64,000 nt of DNA from a virus, in IMG/VR virus record IMGVR_UViG_3300020457_000004, positions 62,001-126,000 of that record, one strand, 5' to 3'. Of this stretch, positions 7,925 through 18,754 are shown piece after piece. The notes under the pieces were generated by a model. It was not told the DNA's origin, ran no database searches, and worked only from the letters and a program-made list of their open reading frames with translations. The number at the start of each line of letters is the position of its first letter. Position 1 is the stretch's first letter. The position numbers and the translations under genes were made by a program.

Positions 7925-8899
7925 TTAAGCGGTTCTAATAAACAGCTGTTTTGTTTCTTGCGTGGAACTTGAAGTTTGTACGGTGTTACCGTCATAGTAT
8001 CCAGTATATGTACCAGAATATGTACCAGCGTATGCACCATTTAAGAATCCAGCAAAGAATCGGTCATAAAACCCAGTATATGACCCAGTATAGTCTCCAG
8101 CGTATGCTACAGTTGAGATGTCTTTTAATTGGTCAGTCATCGTTGACCCCATCTGTACCCATGTTCCAGTAGCAGATGGTGAGCCAGTTTGAAGTAAATA
8201 TGTTCCTACTCCACTAGCAATAATTCTATTTCTAAATGCGGGCACCATTGTATGTAAGTTTGCAGTTGACATTTCGTTTGGTTCGCCATCGTCACCAGCT
8301 TTTAGTAACAAGTTTGAATCTGTTCCAGCGTCTGTAGTTGGTGCGGTTTTTTGATAAAGAAAGTATGAAACATCTGTACCGTCAACTTGTGTTTCTGTAA
8401 TAGTATATCTTGCAGTCCATGTTCCACCAGAAGGCGCACCAGTTCCAATTTTATATTGTCCGACTGTATTTGCATCTTCGGCAGCCATTGCAGTTATAAC
8501 TAAGTCTAATACTTCAGTATCTAATTCTGTATCTGTTGCTTGTTCTAAAGCGGTTCCTGTCCATCTAAGGGGATTGATTTGTCCAGACTCACTAACAGAA
8601 GCAGTTGGTTGATTGAATCGGTGTACAGTATCCGTAGTGCTTCCACCAGAGGGGTGAGTACCTACAGCATCAGTTCTCTCTCTGTTTGTGAATGTGCCGA
8701 TTTCATCTCCGCCAGCAGAACCCCCAATTACAACATTTAGCTCAGCAGTACCCGAACCGTCTGTATCATCAGCGAATTTCTTTGTGATAACTCCTGCTAC
8801 TTGGTCTTTTATTTCAGTAGCAGATAGCTCCCTAAGACCCTGTAGGCCCCCAGCGGGAGTCGGATATGATCCTGCTTTAAGTGTAACTGGCCCTGCCAT
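7925..8899 (-). CDS. Tail fibre / virion surface protein with YxG repeats
   Basis: A 324-residue protein that starts MAGPVTLKAGSYPTPAGG and ends in a tyrosine-glycine repeat region (about residues 262-306) with units such as AGTYSGTYTGYY. The middle is serine/threonine/glycine-rich beta sequence without cysteines, typical of phage fibre proteins. A strong AGGAGAA site precedes the ATG. It follows the other fibre gene (8911) with a 12-base gap. It probably forms part of the distal tail or contacts the host surface. The receptor cannot be inferred. T4-like marine phages carry similar YxG-repeat structural proteins in this position. Confidence 0.65.
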   Translation of the reverse strand: MAGPVTLKAGSYPTPAGGLQGLRELSATEIKDQVAGVITKKFADDTDGSGTAELNVVIGGSAGGDEIGTFTNRERTDAVGTHPSGGSTTDTVHRFNQPTASVSESGQINPLRWTGTALEQATDTELDTEVLDLVITAMAAEDANTVGQYKIGTGAPSGGTWTARYTITETQVDGTDVSYFLYQKTAPTTDAGTDSNLLLKAGDDGEPNEMSTANLHTMVPAFRNRIIASGVGTYLLQTGSPSATGTWVQMGSTMTDQLKDISTVAYAGDYTGSYTGFYDRFFAGFLNGAYAGTYSGTYTGYYDGNTVQTSSSTQETKQLFIRTA

Positions 8900-8910
8900 T
8901 CAATTTCTCC

Positions 8911-9756
8911 TTAGTTGAGCAACGAACCAGATGAATTGTAGACTGCAAGTCCTCTGTGTTTCACCCAATTGGTCGCGTCTTGACATGTTAAAGTAATAGT
9001 AGTTTTCGCAGGCAGCGTTACAGCGGCATTTGCGGAACCACTTTCAATAGTATCCGATGAAGCGGGATACAATTTACAATCAGTTGTAGTGATATTAGCG
9101 ACAACTACATGTAGTCCAGCAGCAGCGGTTGGTAAAACAACTCCTTCTGCAGCTCCACCGACTGTACCGATTACATTAATTGTTTCAGTCAAAGCAGTTG
9201 CATCACCTTGAGCAGAACCAGCAGTTGAAACTGAAGCAGTTACTCCGTATTTCAACGAACCTAGCAATTCTGCGGAATCGTTTACTGTTATTTGAGATAA
9301 ATTACTACCACCAGAACCAACTTGTCTCCAACCACCAGTACTAACACCAACTAACTCAGCACCGTTTGAAGTTACTACTTCGATTGGTGCATTTGCAGAA
9401 CCACCATCTATGGTTTCTGTAGAAGCAGGATATACTTTAATAGTATTACCACTTACATTGTATATGTTGATTACTAGTCCAGCAGCGGCAGAGGGTAAAA
9501 TTACCCCTTGGTTAGCTGATGCAGTAGATATAATATTGTATGTTTTGGTTAATGCGGTTGCAGTACCCTGTGTACTACCAGCAGCGGATACCGTGGCAGC
9601 GATGCCAAAAGTAACATTGCCACTCGCAGTAAGAGTACCAACTGACACATTATTACCCGACTCATACTTGTCGTTGTTGAGGTTACTAAAGTTAGTATCC
9701 ACCTCAGTATTAGTGAGGGGTGAACCCTTAGATGCTCTTAGTGTTATAGTTGACAT
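8911..9756 (-). CDS. Tail fibre-like protein with two 85-residue repeats
   Basis: A 281-residue protein. The N-terminus (TLRASKGSPLTNTEVDTNFS) is the short adaptor found on many T4-like and other phage fibre proteins. Two tandem copies of a beta-rich unit follow, about residues 48-130 and 165-250. Each contains a G-x-Q-G-x-A-T-A-L-T segment, an LP-x-A-A-A-G-L turn and a YPAS-x-(E/D)TI segment. The C-terminus ends SSGSLLN. No enzyme motif is seen. It probably trimerises as a tail fibre or a fibre-associated decoration. A TATAAATA box at 9840-9847 lies 84 bases upstream of the start, and GGGAAGAG precedes the ATG. Confidence 0.68.
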   Translation of the reverse strand: MSTITLRASKGSPLTNTEVDTNFSNLNNDKYESGNNVSVGTLTASGNVTFGIAATVSAAGSTQGTATALTKTYNIISTASANQGVILPSAAAGLVINIYNVSGNTIKVYPASTETIDGGSANAPIEVVTSNGAELVGVSTGGWRQVGSGGSNLSQITVNDSAELLGSLKYGVTASVSTAGSAQGDATALTETINVIGTVGGAAEGVVLPTAAAGLHVVVANITTTDCKLYPASSDTIESGSANAAVTLPAKTTITLTCQDATNWVKHRGLAVYNSSGSLLN

Positions 9757-9771
9757 GTCTCTTCCCTATCT

Positions 9772-10005
9772 TTATTTATCAATGTTATTAACAAGTTGCA
9801 TTAAAATGCTTTTGATTTCTTGGAAATCTTCTTTCAGACTATTTATATCATCTGACATTTCAGTTATTTGACTGTTTCTTTGATTCGCCAAATATTTTCT
9901 TCGTTTGTACGCAGCTAAACCAGAATTGTCTACATTTACCAAAGCACCAGATTCTTTATCTCTGTTATATTCTAAACTTGATACTTGTCCTAATTCGCTT
10001 GCCAT
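9772..10005 (-). CDS. Small coiled-coil protein of the baseplate/fibre cluster
   Basis: A 77-residue protein: a polar N-terminus (SSLEYNRDKESGALVNVDNS), a basic patch (YKRRKYLANQR) and a C-terminal heptad-like helix (residues 45-77). It lies between the giant structural gene and a fibre gene with gaps of 10 and 15 bases, so it is very likely a late structural or assembly protein. Many T4-like marine phages have a short gene here. I assign no specific role. The ATG at 10005 has no clear ribosome site but follows a GATAAATA sequence. Confidence 0.6.
   Translation of the reverse strand: MASELGQVSSLEYNRDKESGALVNVDNSGLAAYKRRKYLANQRNSQITEMSDDINSLKEDFQEIKSILMQLVNNIDK
9840..9847 (-). promoter_or_regulatory. 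T4-type late promoter box
   Basis: TATAAATA on the minus strand inside the 77-residue gene. T4 spacing would start the RNA near 9834, 78 bases before the fibre gene start at 9756. Confidence 0.5.
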
Positions 10006-10015
10006 ATTCTATTTA

Positions 10016-13000
10016 TCACGCCTGTAAGGCGATAATCCTCAATTGTTTTGCTTCTGGTACTTGAGAAGTGTTTGATGTAAGCATTACCAATTTACTTGAG
10101 AAATACTTAAATCTCTTAAACTCTGTGTCTGCAACCGTACATGTGACAGCGGGTCTTGTTCCTCTAAATGTCCATGTAACCGTTCCATCTGTAGCAGTAC
10201 CAGAACCGTGTGTAGGCGCAGAACTAGCAGAAGCTGCACCAGTTGTACCACCTACTGTTGCTTCATATATGTTACCAGAATTACCTATAATTGTTCCTGT
10301 AGCATAAAATTTACTTACCGCGTGGTCATCGAATACTTTAACAGTTGGTGCGGTAGTATATCCTCGGCCTGGGTCTACAATTTCTAAAGTTGCGAGACCA
10401 CCAGCAGACAATGCAGTACATTTAATTTGTGCCTGTTTAGTAACAGCAGAACCACCTCCACTAAATGAGAAGTTTACAGAACTTGCACTTGCGATACCAC
10501 TTCCAGCAGTACCGATTGTTAGAGCGTTTACACGCTTAACAGATTGTGTAAATATTCCATCTGAGTCTAAAGCAGTACTAGGCAACTTGTAGTTAAAGTC
10601 GATAAACCTACTTTGTGACATAGCAATTCCTTTCGGATTTGTATCGTCAAGTTCCATTTCTATCCAAGGTAAATCTTCGTAAAAATCTCCATCATCTTCT
10701 ATTGCTTGTCCTTTGAAGTAAATTTTAAATGAAGAGCCAGGCGGTTGTCTTAGAGCAACTGAAAGTCTTACATCCTCTGCTTCTTGTCCATCAGCAAGAC
10801 GAACTCTCCTTGAAATAAACTTAGATAATGCGTTACCAGTATTAGTTTCTTCACCAGTAGAATCATTGTTGATATCAAATTTTCTTAGTATAGCAGCATT
10901 ACGATATAGTGATATAACTGGAGAAAGAAGTGTGGTATCAGTACTCAATTCATACCTGTGTCGATAACTCTTCTTAGCTACTTTAGAACCACCAGTAAAT
11001 GCAAACTCGTTCTTCGCGGAGAACAGACCAGCCTCTAGAACAGTAGGTTGTCTGACAACTGGTAATATATCCGTAAATGTAGAACCAGCAGCAGTTGAAC
11101 CAGTAGAGTTTGTTACACATGCTTTATATTTAATTTGAGCTTCTGGGAATTCTTTAACAGTCATGTTAGTTCTAAGACTATTAAAGGTCTTGTTAAAGAT
11201 ACTGGCAATCTTAAATGAAGTATTCCTATTGAATCCTTGTTCTCCGTCAGCAGTAACAGGGTCACCTGTTCCCAAGACATCACCTACAGCAAAAAGGAAG
11301 TCAGAATCACCAGCGTAAGCAGCATCTATTGTTTCTTTATCATAGATGATTTCCATCTTTTCTGTTCGTGGGTCTACTTCGTCTATCTGTCCGTGTTTAA
11401 TCTTTAATGTAAATGTAGCACCAGAACCACCAGTAGGAGTAACAGAAGCCTGTCCTGTAGTTGGTATAGAAACATTAGCAGGAAAATCACTTGCTCTTTG
11501 TGGTTTAAATCCTATACCAGCATCATGAATTTCTACTCCAGTTACTACACCAGAACTTACTGAAGTTACTTTTAATTTGACTCCAGAACCAGAAAGATTA
11601 TTACTGGATGAAGCAGTAGCAGTCTGGACATTAATTGCGTTCAATGTAATAATATCATTGACACTATAACCAGAACCACCACCAGCGATACCAACTTTAA
11701 ATGTATGAACATCTTGTCCATCAATCGGTCTACCGTTTAGATAATCTGAAGCAGTAATAAATTCTGCATCTTCGTTTACAAACTCGCATGTTCCAGAACC
11801 AACTGTAAATCTTTCATAGAAAGCCACATATTTCAAGTCTTCTGTTTGGTGAGGACTCCAAGCCCTGTTGTTTGATGAAGTAAATAACATTCCAGCGATA
11901 TCAGTTTCTTCCGCAGTTACCCTTTCTTCTGTTCCTATTTTATTTTCACCTAACTTAGAACACCAAACATTGTAATTGGGGTCATTTCGTTGAGGCATAA
12001 GAACCATGGCGTATTCTTCATTTGGTGCGACATAAATTGGTTCATCAAACTCAAAGTCTGTAGCAACATCTGCTGTAAACTGATAGTTAGTTTGTCTACC
12101 ACCAGATATATCTGGAGTTGTTTTTACTTCTGATGCTTTTAAGAACTTCCTAGCACCAGAAAGAACTACATCGGTTGGGAACCCATTTAAAACTTTTCTA
12201 AGTTCACATGTAATACCCTGTCCAGTATCAGTTGCTGAATTTGCAACATTAGCAGATTGGCCTGGTCTGTCTCTAAACCAAACTCTCATTTTCTTTATAA
12301 ATGCTCCACTTGGTGCATCACCGATACCAAATGTTTGAGCGATTGGGTCTCCCCTTCTTATAGGTGGATGGTGAATAAATGTTGGTGAGGTAACATCAAG
12401 TCTGGCGTTTAAGTCTGCATTGAGAGTCATTTCGCCTGGCTGAAGGTCTACATCTGTAACCATTGTTCCTTTCTTTTCAAGTACTGGTTCACCTACAGTA
12501 GTTGAAGTAGTCATCGCGTGTTGTTCGTAAACTATATCTGTTTCCTTTTGGAAAACATTCATGGCAAAAGCAGAGTAAATATTTTCTGCTGATGTTGTTA
12601 CAAAATTGTATCTATCTTCTGGGTCATCTGTTACTCGCATCCTTCTTGTACCTACGGCAAATGTAGGTAGTCCAGCAGCTTCCGCTGAACCATCATTACC
12701 TCTTGGTAACCAGTAAACAAAAGCAGCGTCACCGTTTGAGTCAGTAACAATAGGTGAACCTATATCAGCAGGAGCAGAAGCACTAAACAGATAGTTTTTA
12801 CTTTCATCTTCAACACCACCCAAAGGAGCGGCATTTAATCTTGCACCTAAGAATATGTGTCCTGTTCTGGAACCAGATGCTTTCCATGCTGGAATCAGAG
12901 CGTCAAACCCGCCTGGGTCACAAGGACAACATCTATCATCTTGTCTGATATCATCAAAGTAGAAATATAATCTTGTGTTGGGTTTCATTCTGCGAACCCT

Positions 13001-16000
13001 AACACCTATTCTGTTTCCTCTCATGTTTGGTAGTAGAGAAACATCCGTAACAAAGTTACCTAATGGGTGTACTTGAGTGTCTACAGCGGATGCTGTCGCG
13101 GTGGTTATTATGGAAGTAGTTTTCTGTACAATGTCTTGAACCTCCATAGTTTGAGTAGCAGTTGCACTCGCAGAAATTGTACCGCCAATATCACCAGTTA
13201 CCGAACCATCTCCTCTTTGTTCAAACCATCCATTTCTTGCACCGCCATTTAGTGTTGTAATACTTTGTGATACATCACCAGTAATTGTTCCAGTTGCGTC
13301 AGTTTCACCAGAAATTGTAATCGCTTCTTTTTCAACTGGTCGGGTTCCCCCCTCAACAAAACTTCCATCTGAATTTAACAAACCAGCTTCAAAACTAGTT
13401 TCAAATCTAACAGCATTATCACTATTATTAAAAGAGTCAACTTGAGCTTGAACAGCGGCAGCATTTGATAATGTAATTACATTTTTCTGTTGTTGAGTTT
13501 TAAAAGTAGCACCCGAATCTGAACGAGGGAATAAATCCATTTCACCGTCATAGTTAAACAACAATTCACCTACACAGTTTCTTACCTTAGTTGCGAATCT
13601 ATTTTCTAATCCAGCTTCTAAAACAAAAGGTCTTGTAATTGAACTACCTTGTTGAACCCACCCAGAAGTGCCATGTGTGTCATTTAATTTTAAGTCTACT
13701 TGATAGTCATCAAAGTTAGGCCCTAATCTTTTCTTCTGAGAATCATAAGAAGCAGCATAACTTGGGTCTGATAAATCACTTAGTAGGTCTCCATCAAATG
13801 AGTTTACATAGATACCATTTTTAAATCTATCATTTCCGTTTGAGTCTAGAATAACTTGGTCTTTTGCTTGCATTTCCATTAGACTTAAAGCAAGATAATA
13901 TTCTAGTCTATCAATTCTTTTTGAGATTGCACCAATGTCTCTCATGGTGAATCGTCTATGTTGTCCCTCTAGTTTATGAAAGACAGCATTTAATTCTTGT
14001 CCAAATCTAGCAGCAAGTCCTGGCGCCAATGATGGGAAAGGTGGAATTTGTATTTCAGCAATCTGCATTGCATCATCCATAGATGGCCCTTTAGCAGGCA
14101 GAGCAGATATACCCTCGACAATCTTCATCTGACCAGATTTACTTATAACAAGTTTATCTATTCTAGGCAGATAGTATTCTACATCTGTTGTAAAATTACT
14201 ATTAGGTGTCGGGAATTGAATACCGTTTGAAGGTAAATCAAAATCATCTGTAGGATATGGATTTTCAGTAGCAACTTCTAATGTTGTAGCAGATACAGCA
14301 GTCTGTTTACTTCTTGGTCTAAAATCAATCGCATCCCTAAGATTAAAGTTACCTAGTTTTTTAGAATTGTGATAAGGAATTTCAAATGTGTATATACCAG
14401 TAGCACCAGTATCGTCTACTGGATAAGAATCTTTTGCAAAGTATGTTCCATTTGAACCACCATAGTTAGCGGTAAAGTGACTCAATTTAACTGTTAAAAG
14501 TTTGTCTGTTGTGTTGAGAGAACTTGTTGCTTTTTTAACTATTTTTGAGTGACCATAGAAGTTATCGTTCTGTCCAGTATCTAAAATAAAATCTTTTTTA
14601 TGGTTAATTTTATTATCTGAATCGTCTAAGTATGTGTTTAAGTCTGAAGAAACATATATCGCTTCAATTTCCTTAACATCTACTATACCAAGAGGCCATG
14701 GCCCGTTTGCACCGCCGACATTATCTCGCGTGTCAATCTTGACATATCTACCAGTATTGAGTGCTTTTGGTACTGGAACAGCATCAACTACTTTTACTTC
14801 TACTTGTAAGTAAGCGTCATATGTTCCACTAGGTGTACCAACATCAAACTCCATTGTTTGACCGTTAGCAGCAGCTGTAACCATGCTTGGGGTAATTCTA
14901 ATAACTCGACCTTCAGAACCAGAAATAGTAGTACCATCACCAATATCTGTGATACCAGAAGTCTTACATACCATGTAAATTTTATTATCTAATATTGTCT
15001 GTGTCAAACCAGCAACACTATATGGGAATATTACTTCTGAACCAAGTGATGCAGTACTGATACTAAACTGACCATTAGCAGGAACACTTACATTGAATTC
15101 TTCTGTATAAAAATATTGAGTATCATATGTTCCACCACCAGCAGCTGCAAGGGTCTTAGTTGACTGCCAAGGTGCTTGATAAACTAATTTGTTGTAATCT
15201 GTTCCGTGTACAAAAGCAGTATCACCAGTTCCATTTCCAGTTGTATCATCGAGTATGATGTCAGCGAAACCACTATCAGTAGAATTTGGGAATTGAATAC
15301 ATCTCGCGTCCCCAATTTTTCCATCTCGTATTCTTACATCATATACAAAAAGTCTGTATTGTGTAGCAGCAGCGCCTGGGTTTCCAGATGCCCTCTTTAA
15401 GGCACGAACCCTACATGTACCAATAGTTGTTCCTAAAGCAGCATGTCCACCAAATGTTCCATCTGAGTGAGCGGCTGCACCTGTCTGTGAACCTATACTT
15501 CCAAAGAATCCAATATTACATACCCCACCATTTTCTATATCAAATGTACCAACAACTTCTTTAACATTAAAATAGTTACCATATCCTAATGTGACATCTC
15601 TAGATTCTTTGGTTTCTGTAGATGTTCCTTTTCTAATTTTTATTGGTTGGTTTTTGAAATATTCTCTTCGGAATCCATTTGCGTATGCAATGCCTGGCGA
15701 AACAAGTGCCATAAGCGCATTTGCATCGCCTGGGTCTGTAGCGTTTGTACTAAATCTATATCCTTCGTTATCTATTCTATATGATACACCTCTGTAACCA
15801 AAACTTACTGTGCCACTAAGAACATCTCCACTTGTATGTACTGGTGGAGTACCAGAATTAGAGGTTCCAGCAATATTCACTTCATAAAGATTACCTAAGT
15901 GATTTACATATTGACCCACACTATAATTGGTATTTGTTGATGTATTAAAAGTTACACCTTTTAATGTTTTTAAATGCTCTACTATTTTTATAGTAAACGG

Positions 16001-17122
16001 TTCAATTACATAATCACCATCTGTTTCATTTTTCTCTACAGCAAGAGCTTTACCGAGTTCTGCAAGTTCATTTAATCTGGTATCATATTTCTTTTGTATC
16101 TGTCCTTGTTTTACTTTATAAAGAGCAGTAAACCCAGTTGGCATTTCAAAATATTTAAATACCACAGTACCATCTGTCGCGTTACCTGTAGTATGAGTTG
16201 GGCCATCACCAACTGAATTAGTTGTACCAGAGGTAGTAACTTCGTAAATGTTATCACCGTTTGATATAAACTCACCGATTTCATATATTGTTGAGTTAGC
16301 GTAATCTTTTCCGTATGGAACTTTTGTAATTACGGTGTCTATTTTAGTTCTATCGGCGCCTGGTGCATTAAAGTTGAAAGCACCTGTAGCGGGGTCTAGA
16401 AGACTTGAATCATCATCTGAAGTTACAATTGACTCATTTACTTTGATACCAACAAAGAAGTTGACATTCATATTGAAATCGTCAAGTCTTAGTGTCTGAG
16501 TATCATGAGCAATAAATTTACCTTGAGCGTATATAATACCTTCTTCTATAACAAAGTCTATCGCGTACCCATAAAAGTTTTTGGTAAAACTAGCAATGTC
16601 TGTATTATTATCTACAACAAAGGTATCTCCGTTTCTTCCAGAGTCAGTACTAGTTACAGTTAATGTTTCTCCTGCCTCAAATCTTATTGAAGATTCAATA
16701 ATACCAGATTCTAATTCATTACCTTTGGTGTAGTTAAGATAAAATGTTTTCTTTTTAACTGCATCTGTGTCACTTCCAGTTTTACAATCTTTAATTTCTG
16801 CTTTGATTCCTGTCGTAGAACCAGTTATTGTGTCGCCAATATAATTTGCAAGAGTGTCATTTGATACGGCAGTACCAGAAGAATCAACATCGTTAATTTT
16901 AATATAAGGGACAAGGACAGGATATCCAGAACCACCTCTTACTGTAGCACCATCGGTGAATACAAAATCACCAAATTCTTTTATGGTGTTTAACACATAA
17001 TCTTGTAACTGGGTTAACTCTCTGGCTTGTACCGCAACTCCAGGCTTGAAGACTACGCGATTAAACTTTTTCGCTGCTGAAAAATCGTTATAATAAGGTG
17101 TTACATTTAAATCAATCGCCAT
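10016..17122 (-). CDS. Giant DUF4815-type virion structural protein
   Basis: A 2368-residue protein. The start (MAIDLNVTPYYNDF, then FKPGVAVQARELTQLQ) matches the DUF4815 structural proteins of marine T4-like phages, placed after gp8 where T4 has its outer baseplate genes. The first 1000 residues are an alternating beta domain with two carbohydrate-binding-like modules (about 275-325 and 390-445, each ending H-T-(T/S)-G-x3-(D/S)GTV). A third copy is near 2270-2330. GGGSGY-type modules occur near 1816 and 2257. A helical segment near 1070-1110 (RRFTMRDIGAISKRIDRLEYY) could be a trimer core. It is probably a baseplate-peripheral protein contacting fibres or host glycans. There is no protease or lysin motif. 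It follows gp8 with a 10-base gap. Confidence 0.75.
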   Translation of the reverse strand: MAIDLNVTPYYNDFSAAKKFNRVVFKPGVAVQARELTQLQDYVLNTIKEFGDFVFTDGATVRGGSGYPVLVPYIKINDVDSSGTAVSNDTLANYIGDTITGSTTGIKAEIKDCKTGSDTDAVKKKTFYLNYTKGNELESGIIESSIRFEAGETLTVTSTDSGRNGDTFVVDNNTDIASFTKNFYGYAIDFVIEEGIIYAQGKFIAHDTQTLRLDDFNMNVNFFVGIKVNESIVTSDDDSSLLDPATGAFNFNAPGADRTKIDTVITKVPYGKDYANSTIYEIGEFISNGDNIYEVTTSGTTNSVGDGPTHTTGNATDGTVVFKYFEMPTGFTALYKVKQGQIQKKYDTRLNELAELGKALAVEKNETDGDYVIEPFTIKIVEHLKTLKGVTFNTSTNTNYSVGQYVNHLGNLYEVNIAGTSNSGTPPVHTSGDVLSGTVSFGYRGVSYRIDNEGYRFSTNATDPGDANALMALVSPGIAYANGFRREYFKNQPIKIRKGTSTETKESRDVTLGYGNYFNVKEVVGTFDIENGGVCNIGFFGSIGSQTGAAAHSDGTFGGHAALGTTIGTCRVRALKRASGNPGAAATQYRLFVYDVRIRDGKIGDARCIQFPNSTDSGFADIILDDTTGNGTGDTAFVHGTDYNKLVYQAPWQSTKTLAAAGGGTYDTQYFYTEEFNVSVPANGQFSISTASLGSEVIFPYSVAGLTQTILDNKIYMVCKTSGITDIGDGTTISGSEGRVIRITPSMVTAAANGQTMEFDVGTPSGTYDAYLQVEVKVVDAVPVPKALNTGRYVKIDTRDNVGGANGPWPLGIVDVKEIEAIYVSSDLNTYLDDSDNKINHKKDFILDTGQNDNFYGHSKIVKKATSSLNTTDKLLTVKLSHFTANYGGSNGTYFAKDSYPVDDTGATGIYTFEIPYHNSKKLGNFNLRDAIDFRPRSKQTAVSATTLEVATENPYPTDDFDLPSNGIQFPTPNSNFTTDVEYYLPRIDKLVISKSGQMKIVEGISALPAKGPSMDDAMQIAEIQIPPFPSLAPGLAARFGQELNAVFHKLEGQHRRFTMRDIGAISKRIDRLEYYLALSLMEMQAKDQVILDSNGNDRFKNGIYVNSFDGDLLSDLSDPSYAASYDSQKKRLGPNFDDYQVDLKLNDTHGTSGWVQQGSSITRPFVLEAGLENRFATKVRNCVGELLFNYDGEMDLFPRSDSGATFKTQQQKNVITLSNAAAVQAQVDSFNNSDNAVRFETSFEAGLLNSDGSFVEGGTRPVEKEAITISGETDATGTITGDVSQSITTLNGGARNGWFEQRGDGSVTGDIGGTISASATATQTMEVQDIVQKTTSIITTATASAVDTQVHPLGNFVTDVSLLPNMRGNRIGVRVRRMKPNTRLYFYFDDIRQDDRCCPCDPGGFDALIPAWKASGSRTGHIFLGARLNAAPLGGVEDESKNYLFSASAPADIGSPIVTDSNGDAAFVYWLPRGNDGSAEAAGLPTFAVGTRRMRVTDDPEDRYNFVTTSAENIYSAFAMNVFQKETDIVYEQHAMTTSTTVGEPVLEKKGTMVTDVDLQPGEMTLNADLNARLDVTSPTFIHHPPIRRGDPIAQTFGIGDAPSGAFIKKMRVWFRDRPGQSANVANSATDTGQGITCELRKVLNGFPTDVVLSGARKFLKASEVKTTPDISGGRQTNYQFTADVATDFEFDEPIYVAPNEEYAMVLMPQRNDPNYNVWCSKLGENKIGTEERVTAEETDIAGMLFTSSNNRAWSPHQTEDLKYVAFYERFTVGSGTCEFVNEDAEFITASDYLNGRPIDGQDVHTFKVGIAGGGSGYSVNDIITLNAINVQTATASSSNNLSGSGVKLKVTSVSSGVVTGVEIHDAGIGFKPQRASDFPANVSIPTTGQASVTPTGGSGATFTLKIKHGQIDEVDPRTEKMEIIYDKETIDAAYAGDSDFLFAVGDVLGTGDPVTADGEQGFNRNTSFKIASIFNKTFNSLRTNMTVKEFPEAQIKYKACVTNSTGSTAAGSTFTDILPVVRQPTVLEAGLFSAKNEFAFTGGSKVAKKSYRHRYELSTDTTLLSPVISLYRNAAILRKFDINNDSTGEETNTGNALSKFISRRVRLADGQEAEDVRLSVALRQPPGSSFKIYFKGQAIEDDGDFYEDLPWIEMELDDTNPKGIAMSQSRFIDFNYKLPSTALDSDGIFTQSVKRVNALTIGTAGSGIASASSVNFSFSGGGSAVTKQAQIKCTALSAGGLATLEIVDPGRGYTTAPTVKVFDDHAVSKFYATGTIIGNSGNIYEATVGGTTGAASASSAPTHGSGTATDGTVTWTFRGTRPAVTCTVADTEFKRFKYFSSKLVMLTSNTSQVPEAKQLRIIALQA

Positions 17123-17132
17123 TTCTTTTCCC

Positions 17133-18731
17133 TTAGAAAGTAAATATTATTTTTACTGTCTCTACTTGACCCTCTTCTCTTGTAATAGGTTTTCTATTAT
17201 CAAAGTAAACTATGTCTCCAGAGTTGTGGTCTATTTCTGGATTTGTAAGACTATTTATAGGTAAACTAGAGAGTCCTTTTGTTAAATTTGTAATTGTGTC
17301 ACTAATGCCTATTCCTGCCACATCTTCCTGTAAATAAACACTATCGTCCGTTCCATTTCCTGTTGTATCTCTTAACTGTGCTACTGTAAAACTACCTCCA
17401 CTTGTCGCGGTTAGTTTATCGTCTGGGCCATAATTGTTGGGGTCACTTATTCCTATGATGAAATGAGGAGAACCAGTTGCATCATCGAATAAGGTACTTA
17501 AACTATATTTAGTAATGTTTTTCATCAACCCAACTTGTCTATAGTCGTTTCCTGTAATTAAATCTCTAGAATCATTATCAAAAGAAACTGTTACGCCCAC
17601 CCTCTTACAAAACAATTCTTTTTGTGGGTGAGCTCCGTGTCCGTCAATAGGTGATATGATAACTCTAAAAGCAGCATTAATTCCACCACCAGATGCCTGA
17701 GTAAGTTCAACACTTGCATTTGTATATCCAGAGCCTGGATTTGTTATGGTTACCCCTGTGACATTTCCATTTGTATTTACCACAGCGGCTGCAGTAGCAC
17801 CAACACCATCACCTAATATTTTTATACTTACATCACCAGCAGTATAATCTGAACCTTGATTTGTAACTACTATTTTATCAATGGTTCCTTTTACAGCAGT
17901 ACCTTCCACATTTGTTTGTAAACTTGGTGTGTCTGTACTTCCAAGAACAGCATCTGCTTTCGCGTTAGCACCAGCACCACCAGTTATAACTATGTCTGCA
18001 AAAGTATATCCAGAACCAGCACCAGTTATGGTTATAGCGGTTACTGCTCCACCACTTATAGTAGCAGCTGCAGTAGCACCAACACCATCTCCGTTTATGG
18101 TAATAGTAGGTGGTGAAGTATATCCACTTCCCCCATTACTAACTGTAATACTATCAATCTCACCGTTTACATCAAACGATGGTTGACCAGCACCAGATAC
18201 TTTTCTGACTGGCATAAATGCTGTAGATAAAAACTTAGTTCTATCTGAAGCACCTATTTGAAATAAAAATTTCCATTTATAACCATCTGAGGTTGTAAAT
18301 ATTTCAGTTCCAGTACTGTTTGGTTTTACGGTACTTTGTCCATTACTGTTATTATCAATACATTTGTAAACATTAAAATCGTCTGTTAAGGCATAAAAGT
18401 TTGCAGTATGTAATGATGTAGCACCAGAATTGGATGGATTTGAGGAACTATAAGCATCATCATACCTATCATAAACCGTACCAGTTACCCAATCAATCCT
18501 ACGAGCTAACATAGCCGTATCAGCAGACTGTACTCTTTTTACAAAAAGTATCTTGTCTCTGAAGTTCTGCACATCGACACGATTATCTACCGATGTATCA
18601 GGCGCAGTATCATCCGTCCATGTTTCAGTACGCGAGGCCGCAAGATAAAATTTATCATTGCCGTTATAGATGTCTCTATAGAAAGACCTCGCCTGATGAA
18701 ACCTTGCCTGTTCTAGTAACAGAATGGCCAT
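17133..18731 (-). CDS. 8: Baseplate wedge subunit gp8 with inserted repeat modules
   Basis: A 532-residue protein. The N-terminus ([19 protein letters not shown], then ETWTDD) and C-terminus ([11 protein letters not shown] to VKIIFTF) align with T4 gp8, whose ends read MIYMENRPPI to INILFTF. The middle block [11 protein letters not shown] corresponds to T4 DGYVWEYLFEI. T4 gp8 has 334 residues. The extra length is mostly a beta-repeat insertion (about 180-350) with three GSGYT/GSDYT units each followed by a [10 protein letters not shown]-like segment. gp8 is a wedge protein linking gp7, gp6 and the outer baseplate. GGAG precedes the start. The same GxGY module appears in gp7 and the giant protein. 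Confidence 0.88.
   Translation of the reverse strand: MAILLLEQARFHQARSFYRDIYNGNDKFYLAASRTETWTDDTAPDTSVDNRVDVQNFRDKILFVKRVQSADTAMLARRIDWVTGTVYDRYDDAYSSSNPSNSGATSLHTANFYALTDDFNVYKCIDNNSNGQSTVKPNSTGTEIFTTSDGYKWKFLFQIGASDRTKFLSTAFMPVRKVSGAGQPSFDVNGEIDSITVSNGGSGYTSPPTITINGDGVGATAAATISGGAVTAITITGAGSGYTFADIVITGGAGANAKADAVLGSTDTPSLQTNVEGTAVKGTIDKIVVTNQGSDYTAGDVSIKILGDGVGATAAAVVNTNGNVTGVTITNPGSGYTNASVELTQASGGGINAAFRVIISPIDGHGAHPQKELFCKRVGVTVSFDNDSRDLITGNDYRQVGLMKNITKYSLSTLFDDATGSPHFIIGISDPNNYGPDDKLTATSGGSFTVAQLRDTTGNGTDDSVYLQEDVAGIGISDTITNLTKGLSSLPINSLTNPEIDHNSGDIVYFDNRKPITREEGQVETVKIIFTF
17252..17259 (-). promoter_or_regulatory. Candidate late promoter inside gp8
   Basis: TATAAATA on the minus strand near the 3' end of the gp8 gene, about 130 bases before the giant structural gene. 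It could add late transcripts for that gene, but its position inside coding sequence makes it uncertain. Confidence 0.35.
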
Positions 18732-18754
18732 GCACTAACTCCTTAGTTTAACTC

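Noticed and set aside
9410-9871. Long plus-strand open frame opposite the tail fibre
   Set aside because: It is antisense to a clear fibre gene with ribosome site and repeats; open frames opposite alanine/threonine-rich genes are common.
10010-10017. GATAAATA as a late promoter for the 77-residue gene
   Set aside because: T4 spacing would start the RNA inside the ATG; the box is formed by the stop region of the previous gene.
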